64,000 nucleotides of DNA from an uncultured Flavobacterium sp. (GCF_943913405.1 NZ_CALTYA010000004.1:1-64000), one strand, 5' to 3'. Shown: positions 26,980 through 36,441, counted from the stretch's first letter. Numbers and translations are program-made. The notes: generated by a model from the sequence alone, not told the origin.

Positions 26980-28189
26980 TTTTCGCAGTTAATTTTTTTA
27001 ATATAAAAAAGGAAATCAGCAGCATCGTCATTGGAATTAATGTGAAATAAAAAGCATTTTCCGGACCTTGGTTTTTGAATAAATAGCCAATGGTTCTAGA
27101 TCCTAAAGTCCCTCCCAACGCAGAAAAAACTACAATCAATCCAGTCATTGGACTGTGCAATTTTTTAGGCAAAGCACTTAAAACAACTGAATTTAAAAGC
27201 GGATAAATCGGCGCAATAAAAAGCCCTACCAATGGAAATGCAAATCCGATTAAAGGAATATCTCCAAGCGAATTAATTTCTTTAACTTCTAATCCGACTG
27301 TTTTTGGAAGCACGAAAATCACGATCAGCATCGCGCTTGCAATACATCCAGTTAAAACCCAAATCCAGTTTATTTTCTTGGTAAGAATTCCGGCCGTGAT
27401 TCTTCCAATTGCCAATGAAACCGCCAAAATACTTGCCATCATGATGCTTATGTTTTCTGGCAAATGCAAAACTTTTGTATTAAATGTCGGAAGCCAGCTC
27501 ATGATTCCCTGCTCAATCATTACGAATAAAAAAGCGCTGATTACAAAAACAATAATGAGCAATCTCGCCATCAACTTGAACATCTGGGAAAAGTCATCTG
27601 CAATATTTGCTCCAGGAATTTCTTCTTGCTTTTCAAATTTTGTAAACAATAAAAAAGTAAAAGAAAGCATCGAAAGCAAGGCTAAAAACCAATAAACATT
27701 TAGCCAAGAATCAGGATTATTCTCGTTATTGAAAGCAGGAAAAAGAAAATAAGCCAACGCAATTCCGATCATGAAAACGCCTTCAATACTGCTCATTAAA
27801 GCGTTGTGCTGTTTTTGATTTTCAGTAACAGTTCCGATCAAAGAATACACTGAAACTTTTATCAAAGCAAATGAAACGCCGACTGTTGCAAAAAGTAATT
27901 TTGCAGTATCAAAAGAATTTCCAAAATACATCGCAATACAAGCAAAAGACACTAAAGCCAAACCCGTCAGCATTGCTTTTTTATAGCCTATTCTTGGCAA
28001 AAAAGAAGCTATGAAAAAGGAAACAATTGCAATCGGCATATCTTTAAAAGCTTCTAAAATACTCGCTTGCACTTCATCAACTCCATAGTTTTTTTGAGAT
28101 TTTAAAATGACAATCCCAACACTGTTCAGCAGAATAGCGAACACAAAGTAGTTGATATACAGCGATATTTTAATTCCTAGATTTTTCAT
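26969..28189 (-). CDS. Major facilitator superfamily transporter, probable sugar uptake
   Basis: A 406-residue inner-membrane transporter with twelve predicted helices. The pattern (for example FLPRIGYKKAMLTGLALVSF after helix 2 and IAPIYPLLNSVVLSALPKK near helix 10) resembles FucP-like sugar symporters of Bacteroidota. Operon context with trehalase and a TonB receptor makes trehalose, or a trehalose-containing sugar, the likely substrate; this is inference. It lies 85 bases after the receptor gene, across a terminator-like hairpin, and overlaps trehalase by 11 bases. Confidence 0.87.
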   Translation of the reverse strand: MKNLGIKISLYINYFVFAILLNSVGIVILKSQKNYGVDEVQASILEAFKDMPIAIVSFFIASFLPRIGYKKAMLTGLALVSFACIAMYFGNSFDTAKLLFATVGVSFALIKVSVYSLIGTVTENQKQHNALMSSIEGVFMIGIALAYFLFPAFNNENNPDSWLNVYWFLALLSMLSFTFLLFTKFEKQEEIPGANIADDFSQMFKLMARLLIIVFVISAFLFVMIEQGIMSWLPTFNTKVLHLPENISIMMASILAVSLAIGRITAGILTKKINWIWVLTGCIASAMLIVIFVLPKTVGLEVKEINSLGDIPLIGFAFPLVGLFIAPIYPLLNSVVLSALPKKLHSPMTGLIVVFSALGGTLGSRTIGYLFKNQGPENAFYFTLIPMTMLLISFFILKKLTAKNEI

Positions 28190-28218
28190 TAAGAGTATTT
28201 ATTTTTTATAAATATAAC

Positions 28219-28251
28219 AAAAACCAAATGCTGTCGGATAACAGCATTTGG
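28219..28251 (-). terminator. Terminator-like hairpin between TonB receptor and MFS genes
   Basis: An 11-bp perfect stem ccaaatgctgt (28224-28234) with acagcatttgg (28241-28251), loop of 6, followed on the minus strand by five T. It may attenuate transcription from the receptor gene into the transporter and trehalase genes, giving them lower expression, or stabilise the receptor mRNA end. Confidence 0.65.
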
Positions 28252-28274
28252 CAATAACAACCTAACTCAAAACT

Positions 28275-30956
28275 CTAAAAGTTTACCGCTACTGAGAATC
28301 TGAAAGCACGCCCTAAAATTGGTCTTGCCATAAATACATCACTAGCAGATGATGTTGTTTGTCTTGGATCGCCTTCTGTCAAGCCGATAGCATTGAAAAG
28401 ATTTGAACCGTCGACTGCAAATCTGAACATGTCCACTTTGTAACTGATTCCTGCTCCAATTTCTTTGAAAGCTGGCAAAGTCTGCTTGTTGTCTTGATTT
28501 GTATATTTTTTATCAAAATAAGTCATCTGTGCATAGATTGAAACTTGTTTTGTGATATCTACTTCAGGTCTTAAAGTACAGAAGAATTTTGGGATTCTTC
28601 TTGCAGAATTTCCATTATAATTGAATGTTGATCCATCGGCATTAGACCCCGTGAATTTGTCATATTCTGGTCTTTGGAAAGTAAAATTGAAACCTAATCT
28701 GAAAGCTTCATAATTTGCATTTGCTTCAACTTCTAAACCGTAATTGATGATATCTGCAAATTTATTTTCTGATTTTCCGTTGCTCAAAATATCTGTAAAC
28801 GCCACGTTTTCAAGTCCCATACGGAATAAATTTGCATTTACATTTAAGAAAGAATTTGAATATTTATAACCTAATTCAATTTGGTTTACAAATGTATTTT
28901 TCAATTTGCTTAAATCAGCTGCATTATCATAAAACGACTCTTCAATTGGCGATCTGAAACCGTGGCTGTACCTTCCGTAAGCAGCCATATTAGTATTGAA
29001 AACATAATTTACAGCTCCTGTATAAGAAACTTCTTCAACATCATAAGTCCAGTAAGTGTAAGGATTCCCTTTTATAGTTGTCACTGCATCATCTGCAGTA
29101 TTATTTGCCCAAACACCTAAATTTTGTGAAGCGAAATTCGCATTATCTCTATAACCAGAATATTTGTTGCTGTCATATCTCAAACCTGCGTTGAAAGTCA
29201 GTTTTTCTGACGCTTTAAATTCAGCATCTGCATAGAAATCATTCAATTTTCCTTTAGTCATGGCATCTCTTTCTAGCCAAGTCACTCTCTCGATGCCATT
29301 GTAAGTATGTGAAATTCCTGTTGCAGTATTTTCCACATTTACAAGTCTTGGATTATCTGTTACGTCAACAAGATAGCTGTTCCAGTTCCAATATTGTTTT
29401 GATTCCCAATTTGAATGATAATATCCTAAAGTCAATTTCACAGGATTCAAGTCTACGTTTACAGAAAAATTATTTGCTAAATTTTTCATATCCTTATGAA
29501 TAAACCAATGGTCAGCTCTCATCACTAAAGCATTTGGATTTAGCTCTGTTCCATTATCAACATAAGTGTATTGAAAGTCGGCCGGATTAGCTACAAAGCC
29601 TGGATTTCCTGGACTTGCCGGCACATCCTCAGCAACGTGAGCATAAGCATCTTGAGACCAAGGCCCTCCATTTGGGAAAATAGCATTATAATTCAAATCA
29701 ATGTCAGTATATTTTGTAGCATTTTTAATCGTAATTCTATCTGTAATTTTCTTGCTGAATTCACCTCCGTAAGCATTGATTACCGGATGAACTCCGTCTT
29801 CAAGATTGGCATTGAATGTGCCTCCACCAACTTGCGGCACTGAAAGATGAGAGAAATTTGAAGAAGTCAAAGTTCCAAAATTTGGATCAAAACCTGAGAT
29901 TCCTTCTACTTTTCCGTTATTGCTTTTCAAAGGAACCGGCAGATAGAAAATATTTCTGTCGTCTAGTCTTTTATAGTTGATTCTTACATAGTCATCTTCG
30001 TTGTTCTTGTTGAATTTGTAAGTAATATTTGCTTTTCCTTGGCCTCCTCTATTCGCTTTGAAACCTGGATCTCTGACACCATCGTCAACTCGGTAAAAGC
30101 CTCCAACATTAAAAAACAATCTATCTTTTACGATCGCTCCGCTTAAATTCAAGTCTTCTCTGAACAAACCATAATCGCTTGTAGACAATTTTGCTCTACC
30201 TTGAAATTCATTTTGTCCTGTTTTAGAAATAAAATTGATGATTCCACCAGGCGCATTTGAAGCAAAAATTGATGCAGAACCTCCACGAACAGCTTCCATC
30301 TTTTTAACCGTTTCGTCTAGTCTGTAAAAAACATCGGCATTGGCAAATTGCAAAGCTCCATCTTCAAAAACTGGCAAACCATCTTCTTGAATTTGTACAT
30401 ATTCATAAGCTCCCGCTGACGGAATTCCTCTTGCAAACAAGTTGTTTCCAACTTCCCCGCCTGAAGATTCTACTACAAAACCAGGAACAGTCTGTAGAAT
30501 TGCAGCCGTGCTTATAGGCGCTCTTTCTTCTATTGCTTTTGCGCCCATAGAAGTAATCGCAACGCTGGTTTCTAATTTTGTTCTCGGTGCAGAAGTTCCT
30601 GTAATTACGACTTCGCTTAAACTTTCAGATTCACTTTCTAAAGAAAAAGTTTCTTTTAAATTTTCTCCGTCTTTAAGAACAACCTTCTTTTCTGTTTTTT
30701 TATAGCCAATACTTGAAACTACGATTGTGTAATTTCCTCCGGCAAGATTTGAAAATCGATATTCTCCATTTCCATCTGTGCCTGTACTTTTGCTTGCACC
30801 TTTAATTGAGACCGTTGCTCCTTGAAGCGCTTGTCCGGTTTCATCTAATATTATTCCCGAAATCGAGCCTTTTCCTTGTGCAAAAATCGCACTTGGAATA
30901 AAAATCAAAAACAGCATTAAAAGCAGTTTTCTGCCATAAGCGTCTAGTTGTTTCAT
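28275..30956 (-). CDS. TonB-dependent outer-membrane receptor with carboxypeptidase-regulatory-like domain
   Basis: An 893-residue outer-membrane importer powered by TonB. The signal peptide ends at about residue 26 (IFAQ). A CarboxypepD-reg-like domain follows at about 30-110 (GSISGIILDETGQALQGATV). Next are a plug domain at about 125-235 (VPGFVVESSGG, EAVRGGSASIFASNAPGGII) and a 22-strand-type barrel ending in the expected aromatic residue (FRFSVAVNF). No SusD partner gene follows, unlike polysaccharide loci. It is divergent from a LacI regulator, with twin operators at 31041-31075. The substrate is inferred to be trehalose or a related sugar. Confidence 0.9.
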   Translation of the reverse strand: MKQLDAYGRKLLLMLFLIFIPSAIFAQGKGSISGIILDETGQALQGATVSIKGASKSTGTDGNGEYRFSNLAGGNYTIVVSSIGYKKTEKKVVLKDGENLKETFSLESESESLSEVVITGTSAPRTKLETSVAITSMGAKAIEERAPISTAAILQTVPGFVVESSGGEVGNNLFARGIPSAGAYEYVQIQEDGLPVFEDGALQFANADVFYRLDETVKKMEAVRGGSASIFASNAPGGIINFISKTGQNEFQGRAKLSTSDYGLFREDLNLSGAIVKDRLFFNVGGFYRVDDGVRDPGFKANRGGQGKANITYKFNKNNEDDYVRINYKRLDDRNIFYLPVPLKSNNGKVEGISGFDPNFGTLTSSNFSHLSVPQVGGGTFNANLEDGVHPVINAYGGEFSKKITDRITIKNATKYTDIDLNYNAIFPNGGPWSQDAYAHVAEDVPASPGNPGFVANPADFQYTYVDNGTELNPNALVMRADHWFIHKDMKNLANNFSVNVDLNPVKLTLGYYHSNWESKQYWNWNSYLVDVTDNPRLVNVENTATGISHTYNGIERVTWLERDAMTKGKLNDFYADAEFKASEKLTFNAGLRYDSNKYSGYRDNANFASQNLGVWANNTADDAVTTIKGNPYTYWTYDVEEVSYTGAVNYVFNTNMAAYGRYSHGFRSPIEESFYDNAADLSKLKNTFVNQIELGYKYSNSFLNVNANLFRMGLENVAFTDILSNGKSENKFADIINYGLEVEANANYEAFRLGFNFTFQRPEYDKFTGSNADGSTFNYNGNSARRIPKFFCTLRPEVDITKQVSIYAQMTYFDKKYTNQDNKQTLPAFKEIGAGISYKVDMFRFAVDGSNLFNAIGLTEGDPRQTTSSASDVFMARPILGRAFRFSVAVNF

Positions 30957-31040
30957 AATTATTTTTATTTGGTTAGTATTTATTTGTAATATTTATTGTA
31001 AACTTAACAACAAATTAACGCAGGAATAAGAATTTCACAC

Positions 31041-31054
31041 CGAAAACGTTTTCG
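31041..31054. promoter_or_regulatory. LacI-type operator, copy 1
   Basis: A perfect 14-bp palindrome CGAAAACGTTTTCG with the central CG typical of LacI/GalR operators. It lies between the TonB receptor and lacI-type genes, 85 bases before the receptor ATG. Confidence 0.75.
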
Positions 31055-31061
31055 AAAAGAC

Positions 31062-31075
31062 CGAAAACGTTTTCG
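31062..31075. promoter_or_regulatory. LacI-type operator, copy 2
   Basis: A second identical 14-bp palindrome. Its centre is 21 bp from that of copy 1, which is two helical turns, so two repressor dimers could sit on the same face. It lies 52 bases before the regulator ATG. Confidence 0.75.
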
Positions 31076-31126
31076 AAAAATTTTATTTCGACTGCGCAAC
31101 AGATATTTTATTACTTTTAGTCCATT

Positions 31127-32155
31127 ATGAACGATACAAAACTTATAGACATTGCCGCCGCTCTTGGAATTTCAGTAACTACTGTTTCAAAAGCCCTGAA
31201 AGGATATTCAGATATTAGCAAAACGACGCGTTCTAAAGTGTTGGAAATGGCTGAAGAAATGAATTATAGGCCGAATTCCAATGCTGTAAATCTTCGTACT
31301 AACGAAACAAAAACCATTGGCGTTATTATTCCGGCAACGGTTCACCATTTTTTCTCGAGCGTTTTAAACGGAATTTTAGAAGAAGCTGAAAAACGAGGCT
31401 ATTTGGTTATTATTCTACAATCTAGCGAAAAATATGAATTGGAAAAAAAACAAATTGCGTTGCTTTTACAAAAAAGAGTCGACGGAATCTTGATTTCCCT
31501 TTCTAATGAAACTGATGATTTCACACATATAAATACAGCAATTAAAAAGAACACGCCCGTAGTTTTATTTGACAAGATCGCCAAAATAATAGAGTGTTCG
31601 AAGGTTGTGATCAATGACAAAAAAGCGGCTTATGACGCCGTGACTTATCTTATTAAAAAAGGATACAAACGGATTGCACATTTTAGAGGATCTTTAGTGC
31701 CGCAGAATTCTATCGACCGTTTTTTAGGCTATAAGAAAGCTTTGGAAGACCATAATATTCCTTACGATTCTTCCTTAATATATATGTGCGACCACAATAC
31801 TGATTTTGAAGACGGTTATGCGAATGCAAAATTGATGGTTGAACAGCACAAAGATATCGATGCAATTTTTGCTATTACGGATTTAGTGGCTATCGGAATT
31901 ATAAAATATTTGAATGAAGCGCAGATAAAAATTCCGGAACAAATTGCCGTTTTTGGCTTTAGCAATTGGTTTATGTCTACCGTAATTTCTCCAAAACTGA
32001 CTACGATCGACCAGCCTGGCTATGATATCGGACAAAGAGCGGCTTCGATTTTAATCGATGAAATTACGCAGACAAAAGAACATCTTCCGATAAAACATCA
32101 AATCGTTGAACTGCCAACAACAATTATCGAAAGAGAATCTACACTAAGAAATTAA
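31127..32155 (+). CDS. LacI family transcriptional regulator
   Basis: A 342-residue DNA-binding regulator. The N-terminal helix-turn-helix is LIDIAAALGISVTTVSKALK (residues 5-24), with the hinge near 50-60 (YRPNSNAVNLRT). The periplasmic-binding-protein-like effector domain occupies about 63-340 (TIGVIIPATVHHFFSSVLNG). It most likely recognises the two identical palindromes upstream and controls both its own gene and the divergent receptor-transporter-trehalase genes in response to a sugar. Whether it represses or activates cannot be read from sequence. A DUF885 gene follows 22 bases downstream and is probably cotranscribed. Confidence 0.93.
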   Translation: MNDTKLIDIAAALGISVTTVSKALKGYSDISKTTRSKVLEMAEEMNYRPNSNAVNLRTNETKTIGVIIPATVHHFFSSVLNGILEEAEKRGYLVIILQSSEKYELEKKQIALLLQKRVDGILISLSNETDDFTHINTAIKKNTPVVLFDKIAKIIECSKVVINDKKAAYDAVTYLIKKGYKRIAHFRGSLVPQNSIDRFLGYKKALEDHNIPYDSSLIYMCDHNTDFEDGYANAKLMVEQHKDIDAIFAITDLVAIGIIKYLNEAQIKIPEQIAVFGFSNWFMSTVISPKLTTIDQPGYDIGQRAASILIDEITQTKEHLPIKHQIVELPTTIIERESTLRN

Positions 32156-32177
32156 TACGCTCAAAAATTAATTAAAC

Positions 32178-33944
32178 ATGAAAAAACTGATTTTACTTAT
32201 TTGTTTTATTTCCCTCGGATTGCAATCTTGCAAACAAGAAAGCGCCAAGAAAGAAAACACAGAATTGAAAACATTTTTAGAAAATTACTATCAAGAAAGG
32301 TTGAAACTTTTTCCGATGGAAGCTACGATGGCGGGCGATAATCGCTATAATAATTTGCTTCCGAATAATTTAGATGAACAACAAATTGCCAAAGTAAAAG
32401 CATTTTTTACAAAGTATAAAAATGAATTGGCAAAATTTGACGACAAAGATTTATCTGAAAACGACAAATTGAGCAAAGCAATTTTGACTTGGGAATGCGA
32501 CATTAATTTGGAAAGATTGACTTTTCATGATGATTTGATGCCTATAAACCAATTCCAAGGAATCCATTTGACAATCGGGCAATTCGCCAGCGGTTCAAGC
32601 GCACAGCCTTTCAAAACTGTGAAAGATTATGAAAATTGGCTGGAAAGATTGACTGCTTTCAATGATTGGGTAATTTCTGCGGAAGCTAAAATGAAAGAAG
32701 GCGTTTCAAAAGGATATGTTTTGCCAAAAGCACTGACTCTAAAAGTAATTCCGCAATTGAAAGACTTGGCAAAAGAAGACAAATCACATCTTTTTTATGC
32801 ACCTCTGAATAATTTCCCAAAAGATTTTTCTACGGAAGAAAAGAAAAATATCACTGAGAATTACACGAAACTGATTACAGAGAAATTAGTTCCTTCTTTG
32901 AAAAATTTATACAATTATGTAAGTACTGATTATTTAGCAAAAAGCAGAACTACAAGTGGCATTTCAGCAATTCCTGATGGAAAAGCTTATTACAAGCATC
33001 TTATAAAAAGCTATACGACAACTGATTTAGACGCAGATGAAATTCACGAATTAGGATTAAAAGAAGTAGCAAGAATTTTGGCAGAAATGGAAAAAGTCAA
33101 AACGCAAGTAGGTTTTAAAGGCGACTTGAAAGAATTTTTTAACTATGTTCGTGAGAAAAAAGAGCTGATGCCTTTCACCGAACCGCAACAGGTGATTGAT
33201 AATTTCAATGCAATTCACGATAAAATGAAACCGAATTTGGACAAGCTTTTCGACCTGAAACCAAAAACGCCTTTCGTCGTAAAAAGAACAGAAGCTTTCC
33301 GAGAAAATTCAGCAAGTGCAGAATACAATCAAGGTTCTGTGGACGGAACAAGGCCTGGTATTTTCTATGTTCCGATTCCGGATGTGAAGAAATACAATTA
33401 CTATGCTGACGAAGATTTATTTTTGCACGAAGCAATTCCAGGCCATCACTATCAGATTTCTTTACAACAGGAAAACAAGAATTTGCCTGAATTCAGAAGG
33501 ACAATTTGGTTCAATGCTTATGGCGAAGGCTGGGCTTTATATACAGAATCACTTGGAAAAGAATTAGGCTTGTACCAAGATCCTTATCAATATTTCGGAA
33601 TGTTAAGTGCTGAAATGCACCGTGCCATCCGCCTTGTCGTAGATACTGGAATGCACACAAAAGGCTGGACGCGCGAACAAGCCATAAAATATTCTATGGA
33701 GAATGAAGCCGAACCTGCAGAAAGTATTGTGGCAGAAATCGAAAGATATATGGCGATTCCAGGACAGGCGCTTTCTTATAAAATCGGTCAGTTGAAGATT
33801 AGAGAATTACGAACTAAAGCTGAAAAAGAATTAGGAAGCAAATTTTCTATCAAAGAATTCCACAATCAAGTTTTAGATTCTGGATGTTTGCCGATGAAAA
33901 TCTTGGAAGACAAAATCAATGCTTGGATTGCAAGTAAAAAGTAG
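32178..33944 (+). CDS. DUF885 family lipoprotein, probable zinc metallopeptidase
   Basis: A 588-residue predicted lipoprotein: signal peptide with lipobox LQSC, Cys18 lipidated. The family signature HEAIPGHHYQ begins at His417, an HExxH-like metal-binding motif in which the spacing is HEaxPGHH. RTIWFNAYGEGWALYTE, which follows about 35 residues later, provides a likely further ligand. DUF885 members are regarded as peptidase-like, with no well-defined substrate. It shares a transcript with the LacI regulator (22-base gap) and ends at a strong terminator. Its link to the sugar locus is unclear. Confidence 0.87.
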   Translation: MKKLILLICFISLGLQSCKQESAKKENTELKTFLENYYQERLKLFPMEATMAGDNRYNNLLPNNLDEQQIAKVKAFFTKYKNELAKFDDKDLSENDKLSKAILTWECDINLERLTFHDDLMPINQFQGIHLTIGQFASGSSAQPFKTVKDYENWLERLTAFNDWVISAEAKMKEGVSKGYVLPKALTLKVIPQLKDLAKEDKSHLFYAPLNNFPKDFSTEEKKNITENYTKLITEKLVPSLKNLYNYVSTDYLAKSRTTSGISAIPDGKAYYKHLIKSYTTTDLDADEIHELGLKEVARILAEMEKVKTQVGFKGDLKEFFNYVREKKELMPFTEPQQVIDNFNAIHDKMKPNLDKLFDLKPKTPFVVKRTEAFRENSASAEYNQGSVDGTRPGIFYVPIPDVKKYNYYADEDLFLHEAIPGHHYQISLQQENKNLPEFRRTIWFNAYGEGWALYTESLGKELGLYQDPYQYFGMLSAEMHRAIRLVVDTGMHTKGWTREQAIKYSMENEAEPAESIVAEIERYMAIPGQALSYKIGQLKIRELRTKAEKELGSKFSIKEFHNQVLDSGCLPMKILEDKINAWIASKK

Positions 33945-33955
33945 TTAAAAATTTT

Positions 33956-33999
33956 AGCCACGAATTCAAGAATCTCAATAAAATTCGTGGCTTCTTTTT
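33956..33999 (+). terminator. Intrinsic terminator after DUF885 gene
   Basis: An 11-bp stem agccacgaatt (33956-33966) with aattcgtggct (33982-33992), loop of 15, followed by ttcttttt on the plus strand. Confidence 0.75.
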
Positions 34000-34933
34000 A
34001 TCTTAAAAAATCAATATTCCGTTTGAATCCGTCAAATTTTGTGCGCTTGACAGCAGAATTTTTAAAAACGGCTCTAAAAGTATCTTCGGTAATTTCTTCC
34101 CAATCTTTTTTGGTCATCGAAAGCAATTCTGGATGCGGATTAAAAAGTGGTTCTTTATGTGGTTTTGAAAAACGATTCCACGGACAAACATCTTGGCAGA
34201 CATCGCACCCGAAAGCCCAATCGTCAAATTTCCCTTTCATTTCTGACGGAATATTTTCTTTTAATTCTATCGTAAAATAGGAAATACATTTGCTTCCATC
34301 CACAACATAAGGCGCAACAATCGCTTCGGTCGGGCAAGCATCAATACATTTGGTGCACGAACCGCAATGATCGGTCACAGCGTTGTCATATTCCAAATCT
34401 AAATCGACAATTAATTCTGCGATAAAGAAAAAAGAACCGACTTGCTTGCTCAACAAATTGCTATTTTTTCCAATCCAGCCCAAACCGCTTTTAGAAGCCC
34501 AAGCTTTATCTAAAACCGGAGCAGAATCTACAAAAGCGCGCCCTGAAACTTCACCAATATTCTCTTGAATCGAAAAAAGCAGTTCTTTCAATTTCTCTTT
34601 GATGACAAAATGATAATCTTGCCCATAAGCGTATTTGGATATTTTATAAGTGTCATCGCCAGTAATTTGAGCCTGCGTTTCTTCCGGATAATAATTTAAA
34701 AGTAGAGAAATTACGCTTTTCGAATCATCAACTAATTTTGTAGGGTCAAGTCTTTTGTCAAAATGATTTTCCATATAAGACATTTGGCCGTGGGCATTAT
34801 TTTTCAGCCAAGCTTCTAAACGTGGTGCTTCTTGTTCTAAAAATCCGGCTTGAGATATTCCACAAGACAAAAATCCGAGGCGAGTGGCTTCGGATTTTAT
34901 GAATTTTGTGTATTTCTCTTTATTGGAAATCAT
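33998..34933 (-). CDS. queG: Epoxyqueuosine reductase
   Basis: A cobalamin-dependent iron-sulphur enzyme that performs the last step of queuosine synthesis in tRNA, reducing epoxyqueuosine. The 311-residue protein has two ferredoxin-type clusters: CGSCTKCIDACPTEAI near residue 190 and CDVCQDVCPWNRF near 240. It also has the QueG-type N-terminal region (RLGFLSCGIS) and KSGLGWIGKN. Length is typical of flavobacterial QueG, lacking the extra C-terminal HEAT region of longer forms. It is a single gene, convergent with DUF885. Confidence 0.94.
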   Translation of the reverse strand: MISNKEKYTKFIKSEATRLGFLSCGISQAGFLEQEAPRLEAWLKNNAHGQMSYMENHFDKRLDPTKLVDDSKSVISLLLNYYPEETQAQITGDDTYKISKYAYGQDYHFVIKEKLKELLFSIQENIGEVSGRAFVDSAPVLDKAWASKSGLGWIGKNSNLLSKQVGSFFFIAELIVDLDLEYDNAVTDHCGSCTKCIDACPTEAIVAPYVVDGSKCISYFTIELKENIPSEMKGKFDDWAFGCDVCQDVCPWNRFSKPHKEPLFNPHPELLSMTKKDWEEITEDTFRAVFKNSAVKRTKFDGFKRNIDFLR

Positions 34934-34995
34934 CTATATTCTCTAAAAATATGGAATGCGAATGAAACGGATTTTTATTTTGTTTGGATTGAATT

Positions 34996-36018
34996 TTAAA
35001 AAAGCCCTCCTTGAATATTTGTTCGCACTTTTCCTAAATGTTTATAAGCTTTCTCTGTAACTTCTCTTCCTCGTGGCGTTCTCATGATGAAACCTTCTTG
35101 AATTAAAAAAGGCTCGTAAACTTCTTCAATAGTTTCGCTGCTTTCAGAAACTGCGGTTGCCAAAGTGGATAATCCAACTGGCCCGCCTTTAAATTTATCA
35201 ATGATTGTGGTCAAGATTTTATTGTCCATTTCGTCCAAACCGTGTGCGTCAACGTGCAATGCTTTTAATGAAAATCTTGCAATTTCAATATCAATTTTTC
35301 CATTGCCTTTTATCTGTGCAAAATCTCGAACTCTTCTTAATAAAGCATTCGCAATCCTTGGTGTTCCGCGGCTTCTTCCTGCAATTTCAATTGCGGCTTC
35401 CATCGTGATTGGCATTTTTAAAATCGCCGAACTTCTTTCTACAATTGAAGTCAAAAGTTCTGTCGTATAATATTGCAAACGGCTTTGGATTCCGAAACGG
35501 GCTCGCATTGGAGCCGTCAATAATCCAGAACGGGTCGTTGCTCCAACCAATGTAAACGGATTCAAATTCAGCTGAACCGTTCTTGCATTTGGTCCTGATT
35601 CAATCATGATATCAATCTTGAAATCCTCCATCGCAGAATACAAATATTCTTCCACAATCGGACTCAAGCGGTGAATTTCGTCAATAAACAAAACGTCGCG
35701 TTCTTCGAGATTGGTCAATAATCCAGCCAAATCACCAGGTTTGTCTAAAACCGGACCTGACGTGATTTTTATTCCAACACCCAATTCATTGGCTAAAATA
35801 TTGGCAAGCGTCGTTTTTCCCAAACCTGGAGGTCCGTGAAAAAGCGTGTGGTCCAAAGCTTCATTTCTTTGGTTGGCAGCTTGTACAAATACTTGCAGAT
35901 TTTCCAAAACCTGATCCTGTCCTGTGAAATCATCAAAGGAAAGCGGCCTTAATTTTTTTTCTAAATCAAGTTCTTCTGGATTATAGCCTTGGTTTGTTGG
36001 GTCTAAATTTTCATTCAT
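34996..36018 (-). CDS. ruvB: Holliday junction branch migration ATPase RuvB
   Basis: The hexameric AAA+ motor that drives branch migration with RuvA. From the ATG at 36018 (MNENLDPTNQ) it has 340 residues. The upstream in-frame ATG at 36060 would add 14 residues with no conservation and lies close to a repeat. Features are Walker A GPPGLGKT (residues 62-69), Walker B LFIDEIHR, sensor GATTRSGLL, and the C-terminal winged helix with GFIMRTPRGREVT. ruvA is 12 kb away, as usual outside the Proteobacteria. Confidence 0.96.
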   Translation of the reverse strand: MNENLDPTNQGYNPEELDLEKKLRPLSFDDFTGQDQVLENLQVFVQAANQRNEALDHTLFHGPPGLGKTTLANILANELGVGIKITSGPVLDKPGDLAGLLTNLEERDVLFIDEIHRLSPIVEEYLYSAMEDFKIDIMIESGPNARTVQLNLNPFTLVGATTRSGLLTAPMRARFGIQSRLQYYTTELLTSIVERSSAILKMPITMEAAIEIAGRSRGTPRIANALLRRVRDFAQIKGNGKIDIEIARFSLKALHVDAHGLDEMDNKILTTIIDKFKGGPVGLSTLATAVSESSETIEEVYEPFLIQEGFIMRTPRGREVTEKAYKHLGKVRTNIQGGLF

Positions 36019-36072
36019 GTGGCAAAGATACTGAAAGTAAGTCGAAAGTTTAAAAGTCATAAAGTAAACTAT

Positions 36073-36128
36073 AAATTGTCAACTTTAAATTGTCAACTTT
36101 AAATTGTCAACTTTAAACTATCAACTAT
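36073..36128. repeat. Tandem repeat, four 14-bp units
   Basis: Three exact copies of AAATTGTCAACTTT (36073-36086, 36087-36100, 36101-36114) and a fourth diverged copy (36115-36128) fill the gap between ruvB and the GNAT gene. Confidence 0.9.
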
Positions 36129-36129
36129 T

Positions 36130-36441
36130 TTAATCTACATTATAACCTTTTGCCAAAAGCGTTTTCCATTCTGGATGCTTTCTCACATACGAAGCCACAA
36201 AAGGGCAAAGCGGCGCTAAAGTATGTCCGTTTTCTTTAATATAATTCAATGCTTTTGCCACAATACTTCCACCAATTCCCTTTCCTTCTAAAGCAACCGG
36301 AACTTCAGTGTGTGTCAAAAACATCACATTGTCTTTTGTCAAAATATATTCGATGAAAGCAGTATGGTTTTCCACTTCCATTTCGAATTTTTTTGCATCT
36401 TCGTTTTTAACCAATTCTAGGTCAGCATATTTATCACTCAT
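36130..36441 (-). CDS. GNAT-type N-acetyltransferase, short YjdJ-like
   Basis: A 103-residue protein starting at the ATG 36441 (MSDKYADLELV); an ATG at 36474 would add 11 poorly placed residues. The sequence HTEVPVALEGKGIGGSIVAKAL contains the acetyl-CoA binding pattern (Q/R)xxGxG/A in a degenerate form. PLCPFVASYVRKHPEW is the conserved end of the small YjdJ/COG2388 group. These proteins are GNAT folds of unknown substrate. The stop codon abuts the 14-bp tandem repeats. Confidence 0.85.
   Translation of the reverse strand: MSDKYADLELVKNEDAKKFEMEVENHTAFIEYILTKDNVMFLTHTEVPVALEGKGIGGSIVAKALNYIKENGHTLAPLCPFVASYVRKHPEWKTLLAKGYNVD

Noticed and set aside
36019..36060. Upstream ATG extending RuvB by 14 residues
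   Set aside because: Extra residues are not RuvB-like; the start at 36018 gives the usual N-terminus.
36073..36128. Possible CRISPR array
   Set aside because: Units are 14 bp and directly adjacent, without spacers; no cas genes in the window.
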